Assembly: GCA_001795335.1 (NCBI GenBank)
Contig: MGOK01000126.1
Span: forward strand, 183-6,039
Reading direction: 5' to 3'
From: Chloroflexi bacterium RBG_19FT_COMBO_55_16
GTDB lineage: Bacteria > Chloroflexota > Anaerolineae > Anaerolineales > UBA4823
Length of the DNA stretch: 5,857 nt
Position numbers and translations under genes: made by a program. This document shows, piece by piece, positions 1-5,857 of the stretch. The notes under the pieces were generated by a model. The model was not told the origin of the DNA. It saw only the letters and a program-made list of their open reading frames with translations, and searched no databases. Positions within the stretch are counted from its first letter, which is position 1. Every line of letters begins with the position of its first letter.

Positions 1-492
1 CTCAATGGTCTGTGGGCGGGCGTAAAAGGCCGGGACAGGTGGAATAATGATCGCACCGGCCTCGGCCGCCAGGCTCATCAGTCGCAAGTGACCGCGATGC
101 AGCGGTGTCTCGCGCACAACCAGGAGCAACGACCGACCTTCCTTCAGGGTCACATCGGCGGCGCGGGCGATCAGATCTCCGCTGTAGGAGTTAGCGATCG
201 CCGAAAGGGTCTTAATCGAACATGGGATTACCACCATCCCCAGGGTGGCGAAGGAACCTGAAGCAATGGCCGCACCGAGATCGGCATGCTTATGTACTAC
301 GTCCGCCAGAGCCAGCACATCGCTCACTTTCCAATCGGTCTCCTGGGTAATGGTCACGCGCGCGGCAGGCGAGACCACCAGGTGTGCTTCAATCTCTATC
401 GGTTGCAGTGCTTCGAGCATGCGGATACCCAAGATCACTCCCGAAGCCCCAGTGATCCCGACCACCAACCGGCGTCTCTCATCAGTTTTCAT
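1..492 (-). CDS. ubiX: UbiX flavin prenyltransferase, 3' end cut by window edge
   Basis: Family role: UbiX attaches a dimethylallyl group to reduced FMN, making the prenyl-FMN cofactor of UbiD-type decarboxylases in quinone synthesis. The 164 visible residues align throughout with E. coli-type UbiX. Visible features are the Rossmann/flavodoxin-like loop GITGASG (residues 12-18), QETDW with the conserved Glu51, the signature GMVVIPCSIKTLSAI (85-99), RAADVTLKEGR (110-120), RETPLH (127-132), HLRLM (135-139) and PPVPAFY (151-157). The last holds the Tyr expected at the active site. About 25-30 C-terminal residues lie beyond base 1. The ATG at 492-490 is chosen because GAGG lies about 8 bases upstream, and the next upstream ATG is in another frame and stops after five codons. 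It is the third gene of the probable transporter-menG-ubiX operon, 73 bases after menG. Its neighbour suggests menaquinone rather than phenolic-acid metabolism. The family is certain; the pathway is inferred. Confidence 0.96.
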   Translation of the reverse strand, partial: MKTDERRRLVVGITGASGVILGIRMLEALQPIEIEAHLVVSPAARVTITQETDWKVSDVLALADVVHKHADLGAAIASGSFATLGMVVIPCSIKTLSAIANSYSGDLIARAADVTLKEGRSLLLVVRETPLHRGHLRLMSLAAEAGAIIIPPVPAFYARPQTIE

Positions 493-537
493 CTTTCGTT
501 CCTCATCTCTTTAGGTTGAACGCCCAGCTCAAAACTT

Positions 538-564
538 TCGTCCATCGTCCTTCGTCGTCCGTCC
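538..564. repeat. Short degenerate TCGTCC tandem repeat between menG and ubiX
   Basis: Three exact copies of TCGTCC are visible at 538-543, 545-550 and 555-560, with single-base or partial-unit spacers and a further GTCC at 561-564. On the transcribed (minus) strand this reads as purine-rich GGACGA units. It fills part of the 73-base gap between the menG stop and the ubiX start and ends just outside the menG stop codon. It has no clear hairpin and no run of T, so it does not look like a factor-independent terminator. Its function is unknown; it may be slippage-prone intergenic sequence. Confidence 0.6.
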
Positions 565-565
565 T

Positions 566-1267
566 CTACTTCTGCCCCCAATGGATGGCAATGGTGCCGA
601 ACATCATTCGACGGAAGCCCACTTCTCGAAACCCTACTTGGATCATTAATGAGGCGAGTCTTTCAGCCTCCAGGAAAGAGTCGGTAGTCTCTGGGAGGTA
701 AGTGTAAGCCTCTCTTGAGCCGGTCACAACCTGGCCCAGGATTGGGATCACTGTGTACAGGTGGAAGTTAATTAACGGGGAAAGCAGGTTGGGCGAAGGA
801 CGGGTGGTATCAAGGACAACAATGCGTCCGCCGGGCACGAGCACCCGGTGCTGCTCATGCAATGCCCTCTGGATATCGCTGACATTGCGTAACAAAAAAC
901 CCGAAACTACCGCGTCAAATACCCCACTGATAAAAGGCAGGCATAGCGCATCGGCGGCTGACCAACCCAGGCGAGGGAGCGTCACGCGGTTCTTGCCTAC
1001 CCGCATCATCTCCAGGGTGAAATCAGCTGCTACTGGATGGCAATCTGGAGATTGGTGCAAGGCCTCCCGAGCCAAGTCGCCGGTGCCTGCCCCAATGTCG
1101 AGCAAACGGCATCCAGCGGTGAGCGCAGCTCGCCGGATGACCTCCCGCCGCCAGCGGCGGTCTTGCCCGGCGGTCATCAGTCGGTTCATTAGATCATAAC
1201 GACGGGCGATGCGGGCAAACATCCCCTGGACATACCGCGCTCGCCTGACTCCGGTCAGGTTTGCCAT
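566..1267 (-). CDS. menG: MenG/UbiE-type demethylmenaquinone C-methyltransferase
   Basis: This is a class I SAM-dependent methyltransferase of the UbiE/COQ5/MenG family, which adds the ring methyl group in the last step of menaquinone (or ubiquinone) synthesis. At 233 residues it has the usual family length. Visible features are the N-terminal YDLMNRLMT motif (24-32) ending in RRW, SAM-binding motif I LLDIGAGTGDL (55-65), an acidic post-I strand AADF (81-84), the LRNVSD segment (126-131) equivalent to UbiE GLRNVTD, and RVLVPGGRIVVLD (141-153). Against the classical UbiE signatures, the Ser and His after YDxMN are Thr and Asp, and the Lys of RVLKPGG is Val. The ATG at 1267 is preferred: it starts one base after the transporter stop (TGAGATG), which suggests reinitiation. 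A GTG at 1285 would give 239 residues and overlap the upstream gene; it has AAGG directly against the start, which is too close for a ribosome site. ubiX follows on the same strand, supporting a menaquinone role. A different quinone substrate cannot be excluded. Confidence 0.92.
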   Translation of the reverse strand: MANLTGVRRARYVQGMFARIARRYDLMNRLMTAGQDRRWRREVIRRAALTAGCRLLDIGAGTGDLAREALHQSPDCHPVAADFTLEMMRVGKNRVTLPRLGWSAADALCLPFISGVFDAVVSGFLLRNVSDIQRALHEQHRVLVPGGRIVVLDTTRPSPNLLSPLINFHLYTVIPILGQVVTGSREAYTYLPETTDSFLEAERLASLMIQVGFREVGFRRMMFGTIAIHWGQK

Positions 1268-1268
1268 C

Positions 1269-3281
1269 TCAGGTCTGGGCTTCACCCTTGAGCAGGGCTG
1301 CGTCCTCCGCTTGGGCCACCCGCCGTCCCTCTTCTACATCCACACGAGTGAGCAGGTATCCACCGACGATAAAGAAAACAATGATGCTCAATATCGCCGG
1401 GCGGCTGCTGCCAAATGAGGTGGCAGCGAAGGCGAAGATAAGCGGGCCGATCACACCGGAAAACTTTTCCATGACTCCGAATAAGCCAAAGAACTCACCG
1501 CTCTTAGACGAGGGGGACATGGCGGCAAAAAGGCTGCGGCTCAAGGCCTGGCTGCCGCCTTGCACCACGGCCACCATCCAGGCCAGGAACCAGAACTCGA
1601 TAACAGAGTCCAAGAAAAATCCCCAAACAGCGATCACTGCGTAGACCACCAGTGCCAGCAGGATGCTGCGCTTGGTGTCGATGGTTTTTGCCAACCTGGA
1701 GAAAAATGCTGATCCAAGCAACACGGCCAGCAGAAGGCCTAGCAGCACGACAGCCAGGATCAGGCCCAGGATCAACCCCAGGTTGCTTTGGCGCAGGGGA
1801 GGTAGGACTTCAATTCTTGCTAGCGTCATGACGGTGTCCTGACTGCTTGGGTTCTTCTCACCCGTGTTAACCAATCTCAAGACGTGTTCACCAGGAGAGT
1901 TTGCCTGGAAGGTTTCGGTAACCTCATAACGCAAGGTGGAGTTGTAGCCATCGATCATGACTCGCTCTCCACTATCTTCATCGATCAGCGGTTGGCCATC
2001 CAGCTCTACCGACCAAATACCACGGTCAGGCCCCATGCTATAAATAATCTGGACTTTCTGACCGTTGAAAGCGAGGCTATAACCAGAGCCAGATTCCGAA
2101 ATGCTGGCGTACTCAGCGTCGTCCTTCGACCCAAGTTCTTCCGCTGAGACTACAAAACTTTGCCACGTACCTGAATAGGCAATGTTGCTGTTAGAGGCCA
2201 GGTAAACGCCTTGCCCGACTGCGGTTGCCGTGGCGGTGAAGGGAGGTGGCGGCGTACCCGTGACCGCCGCGGGGAGCATGCGGGTGCCGGCGATCCCGAC
2301 CAGGGGCAGGGCAACCAGGTTAAACAAGATAAAAGCCAGGAAAAAAGGGCGGCGTTTCTCATTAGGGCTGGGCAAGCGGCCAAAGATCAGGCTATATGGG
2401 ATGCCGACGAACTGCACCAACAAGAGCGCCAGGATCAGTTCGACGCTGCCAAACCCCAATTCAGCGCCATAGATCGCCGCCACGCCGATGATTGTGCCAA
2501 TCCCGTCCACATAGAGCAGAAAGGCGATCAAATATTTAAACAGTTCGCCATATTGGCGTAGATCTTTCAAAGTACCCCACAACCGCTTGAAGCTGGCAGA
2601 AAACACGCTCTCGCCATGGTTCATCCGGGCTGTAGCTGCAGGGGGCTCGGGCACATGCCGGAAGATGGGTATGGAAAACACAGCCCACCAGATGGCTACA
2701 CTCAAGAAGGAAAGTCGCGCTCCCCAGGTGCCAGGTAAATACTGGATCATGACAACGTTGACAGCCAGCAGAATTCCTCCGCCCAGGTAGCCCATGGCGT
2801 AGCCACGGGCTGACACCCTATCCCGATCATTTTCTCGGGCGACGTGAGGCAACAAGGCGTCATAAAAAACATTGGCGCCATTGAATCCAATCCGTCCTAC
2901 GATCGCCAGAATCGAAGCCAGCATCCAGTCGCCGGTCTCTACCAGGACGAGCAGGGCGGTGCCCAGGACCCCTATGCCAACGAATATCGCCAGAAAGCGT
3001 TTCTTCCCGCGCATGATGTCGGAGACCGTACCCAGTATGGGGGAAATGACCGCGGCGATCAATAGTGAGATGCTCAGGCCAGCGCTCCAATAGGCGGTGG
3101 CCTTTGTTGCGCTCGGCAGCGTTGACCCGGCAACCTGGCTGTAATAGATCGGCAGCACTGCTGCCAGGATGGTGGTAGCAAAGGCTGAATTGGCCCAATC
3201 GTACATCGTCCAGGCCCATATGCGCCGCTTATACACCTGTTCACTGATTCCGTTGAATGCACTCATTGCCTGTGATGCCAT
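1269..3281 (-). CDS. UMF1/Atg22-like MFS transporter with inserted extracytoplasmic beta-sandwich
   Basis: A 670-residue inner-membrane permease of the UMF1/Atg22-like branch of the major facilitator superfamily. The substrate is unknown; Atg22, the yeast relative, exports amino acids from vacuoles. Family hallmarks seen are YDWANSAFATTI (27-38), the VFYDALLPHVA helix end (138-148), SARGYAMGYLGGG (157-169), LLYVDGIGTII (255-265), QGGSQALSRSLFAAMSP (574-590) and GLFGVMEKFSGVIGPL (599-614). I count about 14 membrane helices: eight in the usual order to about residue 300, an extra helix (312-332), a soluble region (335-497), another extra helix (501-525), then four (from about 539) ending near 646. 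The soluble part starts with a Pro/Thr linker (GTPPPPFTATATAVG, 342-356) and continues as a probable beta-sandwich (357-495). Simple topology puts it outside the membrane. Typical family members are about 400-480 residues, so the insert explains the excess. Start: ATG 3281 has GAGGAG six bases upstream. It is the first gene of the operon with menG and ubiX. A role in quinone metabolism cannot be inferred from position alone. Confidence 0.93.
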   Translation of the reverse strand: MASQAMSAFNGISEQVYKRRIWAWTMYDWANSAFATTILAAVLPIYYSQVAGSTLPSATKATAYWSAGLSISLLIAAVISPILGTVSDIMRGKKRFLAIFVGIGVLGTALLVLVETGDWMLASILAIVGRIGFNGANVFYDALLPHVARENDRDRVSARGYAMGYLGGGILLAVNVVMIQYLPGTWGARLSFLSVAIWWAVFSIPIFRHVPEPPAATARMNHGESVFSASFKRLWGTLKDLRQYGELFKYLIAFLLYVDGIGTIIGVAAIYGAELGFGSVELILALLLVQFVGIPYSLIFGRLPSPNEKRRPFFLAFILFNLVALPLVGIAGTRMLPAAVTGTPPPPFTATATAVGQGVYLASNSNIAYSGTWQSFVVSAEELGSKDDAEYASISESGSGYSLAFNGQKVQIIYSMGPDRGIWSVELDGQPLIDEDSGERVMIDGYNSTLRYEVTETFQANSPGEHVLRLVNTGEKNPSSQDTVMTLARIEVLPPLRQSNLGLILGLILAVVLLGLLLAVLLGSAFFSRLAKTIDTKRSILLALVVYAVIAVWGFFLDSVIEFWFLAWMVAVVQGGSQALSRSLFAAMSPSSKSGEFFGLFGVMEKFSGVIGPLIFAFAATSFGSSRPAILSIIVFFIVGGYLLTRVDVEEGRRVAQAEDAALLKGEAQT
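1797..2213 (-). other. Encoded galactose-binding-like beta-sandwich domain inside the transporter
   Basis: This covers residues 357-495 of the transporter. It reads IAYSGTW (367-373), then alternating hydrophobic/polar strands including YSLAFNGQKVQIIYSMGPDRG (401-421, not quoted in full: key residues are FNG, GPDRG), WSVELDGQPL (423-432), a Tyr-Asn-Ser turn (446-448), and SPGEHVLRLVNTGEKNPSS (462-480). The order Y-S-G-x-W, F-x-G, GPxRG, V-x-(I/L)-DG, GxHxLxxxxxGxKNxxS matches a pattern I recall from carbohydrate-binding or galactose-binding-like domains in surface proteins. The assignment is from memory of the pattern, not a search. Ligand binding is inferred; no known catalytic residues are seen. 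Confidence 0.65.
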
Positions 3282-3432
3282 ATTCTTCTCCTCGGAAAGA
3301 ATGGACTTGCCCAGAATTTCAAGGCCAGAAATCCAGCGCAGGTAGGTGTGGGGAAATATTCACAACTTAACTAGGAGTCTCGGTTTGGGAAATTGGGTGA
3401 AGAAAGGTTCAGCCAGGTAAGCCGGGTTATTC

Positions 3433-3445
3433 ATTATAGTATAAT
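3433..3445. promoter_or_regulatory. Palindromic divergent -10 elements
   Basis: The 13-base string ATTATAGTATAAT is a perfect inverted repeat around a central G. It supplies a consensus TATAAT on the plus strand (3440-3445) and on the minus strand (3438-3433). It lies in the 284-base gap between the divergently read transporter and PIN/TRAM genes. Implied transcript starts would give leaders of roughly 110 bases rightward and 145 bases leftward. No good -35 hexamer is seen at 16-18 bases on either side (GTAAGC on plus, TGTACT on minus). Promoter strength is therefore uncertain, or an activator is needed. Confidence 0.45.
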
Positions 3446-3565
3446 AAGAATAGATAGTACAGGAGGGGGAGGTGCTTGTGAATCCTCCATCTTCGGCTCT
3501 TCACCCTGCTCGTGCTATGCTGATGTTATTATTCTATTATATTTATTCTAGAGGAGTTATCCATT

Positions 3566-4618
3566 ATGAGCGCCGATTTCATAGCCCGTATCTTGGGCAT
3601 GGTAGTATTCGCTGCGTTGGGCGTGTATTGGGGGATAGGCCTAGGGGGTTCGACTGAAGGGAAAGTGGAGCTGTACGCGGTCGTTCTCGGGTTGGTAGGG
3701 GCGTTGATGGGCTTGGTGTTGACGCCCTTTCTTACCACGCGGCCGGTGCGAGCCGTACGGATCTTGTTGGGGCGCTTCTCGGCCCAGACACTGGTCTCTG
3801 GGCTGGTTGGCTTGATGGCTGGGTTAATTGTCGCAGTTTTGCTCGCTTTCCCTATTTCACTGCTGCCGTCGCCGTTTGGCGATGTGCTGCCGTTCGTCGG
3901 CGTGCTCTTGTTCAGTTACCTCGGGGTTGCAGTATTTGTGACGCGCCAGAACGATATCTTCTCTGCTCTACGCTTCAATTTACCTGGAAGGTCGACTGAA
4001 ACTCCAGAGGAGCCCGCTGATGGTGGCCGCGCGATCCTCCTGGATACCAGCGTGATCATCGATGGGCGGATTGTCGACATTGCCCGCACCGGTTTTCTGT
4101 TCGGGACATTGTTGATCACCCGCTTTGTGCTCAACGAGCTGCAATACATTGCCGATTCAGCAGACAGCCTACGTCGCCAGCGCGGCCGCCGGGGCATGGA
4201 AGTACTTTCCGAACTACAGAAGGACGCCACCGTCCCCGTACGCATCACCGATATGGACGTGGAGGGGGTGCGGGAGGTGGATGACAAGCTGGTGATCCTC
4301 GCCCGCCAGTTGCGCGCGCCCATCTTGACGAATGATTACAACCTCAACCGGATCGCCGAGCTGCAAGGTGTTCCAGTGCTCAACGTCAACGAACTGGCTA
4401 ACTCTGTAAAGTCTGTGCTTTTACCTGGCGAACCCTTGCGCGTTAACATCATTCAGGAAGGCAAGGAATCCGGGCAGGGGGTGGGTTATCTGGACGATGG
4501 CACGATGGTCGTTGTCGAAGATGGACGCAGCCGCTTGAATGATCAGGTAACAGTGACCGTCACAAAGGTGTTGCAAACCGCCGCCGGACGGATGATCTTT
4601 GCTCGCCTCAGCGAATAA
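3566..4618 (+). CDS. yacL: YacL-like membrane-anchored PIN/TRAM domain protein
   Basis: A 350-residue protein with the full layout of the YacL family: four N-terminal membrane helices (about 5-25, 35-57, 76-99, 107-126), a short linker, a PIN nuclease-like domain (about 156-278) and a C-terminal TRAM domain (about 288-350), which in other proteins binds RNA. The PIN acidic set is complete: Asp160 in [12 protein letters not shown], Glu191 in [11 protein letters not shown], Asp239/Asp240 in VDDKLVILA and Asp257 in ILTNDYNL. Metal-dependent RNA cleavage is therefore plausible, though the physiological substrate of this family is not well established as far as I know. The conserved RRQRGRRG (203-210) is also present. 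The TRAM part contains [20 protein letters not shown] (288-307). Start: ATG 3566 has GAGGAG (3551-3556) nine bases upstream. Transcription probably comes from the divergent promoter region. cysS follows 22 bases downstream, suggesting co-transcription. The PIN domain should face the cytoplasm, given an even number of helices. Confidence 0.95.
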   Translation: MSADFIARILGMVVFAALGVYWGIGLGGSTEGKVELYAVVLGLVGALMGLVLTPFLTTRPVRAVRILLGRFSAQTLVSGLVGLMAGLIVAVLLAFPISLLPSPFGDVLPFVGVLLFSYLGVAVFVTRQNDIFSALRFNLPGRSTETPEEPADGGRAILLDTSVIIDGRIVDIARTGFLFGTLLITRFVLNELQYIADSADSLRRQRGRRGMEVLSELQKDATVPVRITDMDVEGVREVDDKLVILARQLRAPILTNDYNLNRIAELQGVPVLNVNELANSVKSVLLPGEPLRVNIIQEGKESGQGVGYLDDGTMVVVEDGRSRLNDQVTVTVTKVLQTAAGRMIFARLSE

Positions 4619-4628
4619 AGTGACCTAC

Positions 4629-4638
4629 AGAAGTGATC
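4629..4638 (+). promoter_or_regulatory. Extended Shine-Dalgarno for cysS
   Basis: AGAAGTGATC resembles the full anti-16S complement (GGAGGTGATC) at 8 of 10 positions. The core match AGAAG ends seven bases before the ATG at 4641. It lies in the 22-base gap after the yacL stop and supports that start. Pairing relies on the TGATC side rather than a strong GGAGG core. Confidence 0.5.
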
Positions 4639-4640
4639 TA

Positions 4641-5857
4641 ATGAGTTTACGCATTTACAACACCCTCACCCGCCAAAAGGAACCCTTCGAAACCCTGCAA
4701 CCCGGCCAAGTTACGATGTATGTATGTGGCCCGACGGTTTATGACAAGGCTCACGTCGGCCACGCCATGTCTTCTGTAGTATACGACATCATCCGCCGCT
4801 ATCTTGAATATTGCGAGTACGAAGTTCGCCATGCGATGAACTACACCGACGTAGACGATAAGATCATCCAGCGCGCTAACCAGATGGGAGTCGATCCGTT
4901 GAAACTGGCCGAGGGGTACATTGAGGCTTATCAATGCCATCTGAATGACCTCAACGTGTTGCCTGCTACAGTTTACCCGCGCGCCTCCGGGGAGATGGAG
5001 TATATCATCTCGATGGTGACAGACCTGATCAAGCACGGTCATGCCTACAGCGTTGACGGTGACGTTTATTTCCGGGTGGGCAGCGACCCAGGTTACGGCA
5101 AACTCTCGGGGCGAAAGCTGGAGGAAATGCAAGCTGGTGCCAGGGTCGAAGTGGACGAACGCAAAGAACACCCCATGGATTTTGCCCTCTGGAAGGCTTC
5201 CAAACCCGGCGAGCCGTCTTGGGAGAGTCCGTGGGGTAAGGGGCGACCTGGTTGGCACATCGAATGCTCCGCCATGAACCTGCACCACCTGGGCGAGCAA
5301 ATCGACATCCATGGCGGCGGGAACGATTTGATCTTCCCTCACCACGAAAATGAGATTGCTCAAACCGAAAGCCTGACCGGTATGCCCTTTGCGCGTTATT
5401 GGGTGCACAATGGCATGCTGCAATTGACCGGCGAAAAAATGTCTAAATCCCTGGGGAATCTAGTGACGGTTGAGGAATTTTTGAGCTCGCACGAAGCCGA
5501 TGCCCTAAGGATGATGGTGCTCAATTCCAGCTATCGTAGCCCATTGACTTACAGCGAAGAGGTAGTCGCCCAGGCTGAACGCGGGCTGGAACGCCTACGA
5601 CTGGCTTTGCGCCCTGCGGTTCCAGAGGCCGATGCAACTCCTGCTGAAGCGGTCCAGGCACTCCAGGAGCACATGGAGGCGACCCGCTTGGGCTTCGTTG
5701 AGGCGATGGATGATGACTTCAACACCGCTGGCGCGCTGGGGCATCTTTTTGACCTGGTACGGGCGATCAACCAGGCACGCGATGCCGGAGTGGATGCGGA
5801 AACTTTAGGCGCAGCCCAGGACTTGCTGCGAGAGCTGGCGGAGGTGTTCGGATTAAG
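4641..5857 (+). CDS. cysS: Cysteinyl-tRNA synthetase, 3' end cut by window edge
   Basis: This class I aminoacyl-tRNA synthetase joins cysteine to tRNA-Cys in the cytoplasm. 405 codons are visible and the frame stays open to the last base. The family is usually about 460-490 residues, so part of the C-terminal anticodon-binding region is missing. Seen in order: YVCGPTVYD (27-35), the HIGH motif as HVGH (38-41), [13 protein letters not shown] (67-79), WHIECSAM (205-212), [18 protein letters not shown] (224-241), the KMSKS loop (266-270) and [10 protein letters not shown] (357-366). The zinc ligands are all present: Cys29, Cys209, His234 and Glu238. The HIGH motif is followed by Met instead of the common Arg. 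The ATG at 4641 gives the expected N-terminus ([15 protein letters not shown]) and has a plausible ribosome site. It follows yacL by 22 bases, so the two are probably one transcript. No T-box leader fits in that gap, so any tRNA-sensing control would have to act upstream of yacL; none was recognised there. Confidence 0.98.
   Translation, partial: MSLRIYNTLTRQKEPFETLQPGQVTMYVCGPTVYDKAHVGHAMSSVVYDIIRRYLEYCEYEVRHAMNYTDVDDKIIQRANQMGVDPLKLAEGYIEAYQCHLNDLNVLPATVYPRASGEMEYIISMVTDLIKHGHAYSVDGDVYFRVGSDPGYGKLSGRKLEEMQAGARVEVDERKEHPMDFALWKASKPGEPSWESPWGKGRPGWHIECSAMNLHHLGEQIDIHGGGNDLIFPHHENEIAQTESLTGMPFARYWVHNGMLQLTGEKMSKSLGNLVTVEEFLSSHEADALRMMVLNSSYRSPLTYSEEVVAQAERGLERLRLALRPAVPEADATPAEAVQALQEHMEATRLGFVEAMDDDFNTAGALGHLFDLVRAINQARDAGVDAETLGAAQDLLRELAEVFGL

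Noticed and set aside
753..1199. A 148-codon plus-strand frame opposite menG.
   Set aside because: It is antisense to the conserved methyltransferase, has low-complexity Arg/Ser/Pro-rich composition and matches no known family.
1884..2561. Several plus-strand frames of 77-116 codons opposite the transporter insert. The insert could instead have been a separate gene or a frameshifted fusion.
   Set aside because: The transporter frame is open and continuous through the insert. The insert's residue pattern resembles a known domain type, and the flanking helices fit one polypeptide, so no separate gene or frameshift is needed.
3282..3565. A riboswitch, tRNA or small RNA gene in the divergent gap.
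   Set aside because: I found no conserved riboswitch core, no cloverleaf and no terminator-like hairpin with a T-run. Only the -10 palindrome, ribosome sites and AT-rich stretches are supportable.
3916..4323. A 135-codon minus-strand frame inside yacL.
   Set aside because: It is Arg/Ser-rich and antisense to the linker and PIN domain of yacL; a shadow frame.
4619..4640. A possible terminator or T-box element before cysS.
   Set aside because: The gap is only 22 bases, with no hairpin or T-run and no room for a T-box leader.
4647..5423. A 258-codon open frame on the minus strand opposite cysS.
   Set aside because: It lies wholly antisense to a cysS with all catalytic and zinc-binding motifs intact. 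Its protein has no recognisable domain, and long antisense frames are common opposite moderately GC-rich conserved genes.

Overview
The window looks like a piece of an ordinary bacterial chromosome, most likely from the phylum Chloroflexota (Anaerolineae-like). No marker gene proves this. The guess rests on the variant MenG motif (YDLMNRLMTAGQDRRW), a Pro/Thr-rich linker and 'YSGTW' beta-sandwich of a style I associate with Anaerolineae surface proteins, and a PIN/TRAM gene next to cysS. No insertion sequence, phage gene, CRISPR array, rRNA or tRNA was seen, and coding density is high.

Left half (1-3281, minus strand): three genes read leftward as a probable operon. The first is a UMF1/Atg22-like major facilitator transporter (3281-1269). 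One base after its stop comes a MenG/UbiE-type quinone C-methyltransferase (1267-566). After a 73-base gap containing TCGTCC-type short repeats comes ubiX, the flavin prenyltransferase (492 to the window edge, C-terminus missing). MenG plus UbiX points to late menaquinone synthesis. UbiX makes the prenylated FMN cofactor of UbiD-type decarboxylases, which fits the futalosine branch better than the classical DHNA branch. The partner UbiD gene would have to lie outside the window.

Centre (3282-3565): a divergent intergenic region of 284 bases. It carries a near-perfect 13-base palindrome that gives a consensus -10 hexamer (TATAAT) on both strands, so it probably serves both transcription units.

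Right half (3566-5857, plus strand): a YacL-like membrane-anchored PIN/TRAM protein (3566-4618), then cysS, cysteinyl-tRNA synthetase (from 4641, 3' end cut by the window). In Bacillus and relatives yacL and cysS belong to the same neighbourhood but are separated by ispD, ispF and other genes. Here they are 22 bases apart.

The most unusual object is the transporter. At 670 residues it is much longer than typical UMF1-family proteins. The extra length is a two-helix hairpin carrying an extracytoplasmic galactose-binding-like beta-sandwich of about 140 residues, inserted at the conserved cytoplasmic loop after the eighth membrane helix. This suggests a transporter with a built-in surface ligand-binding or adhesion domain.
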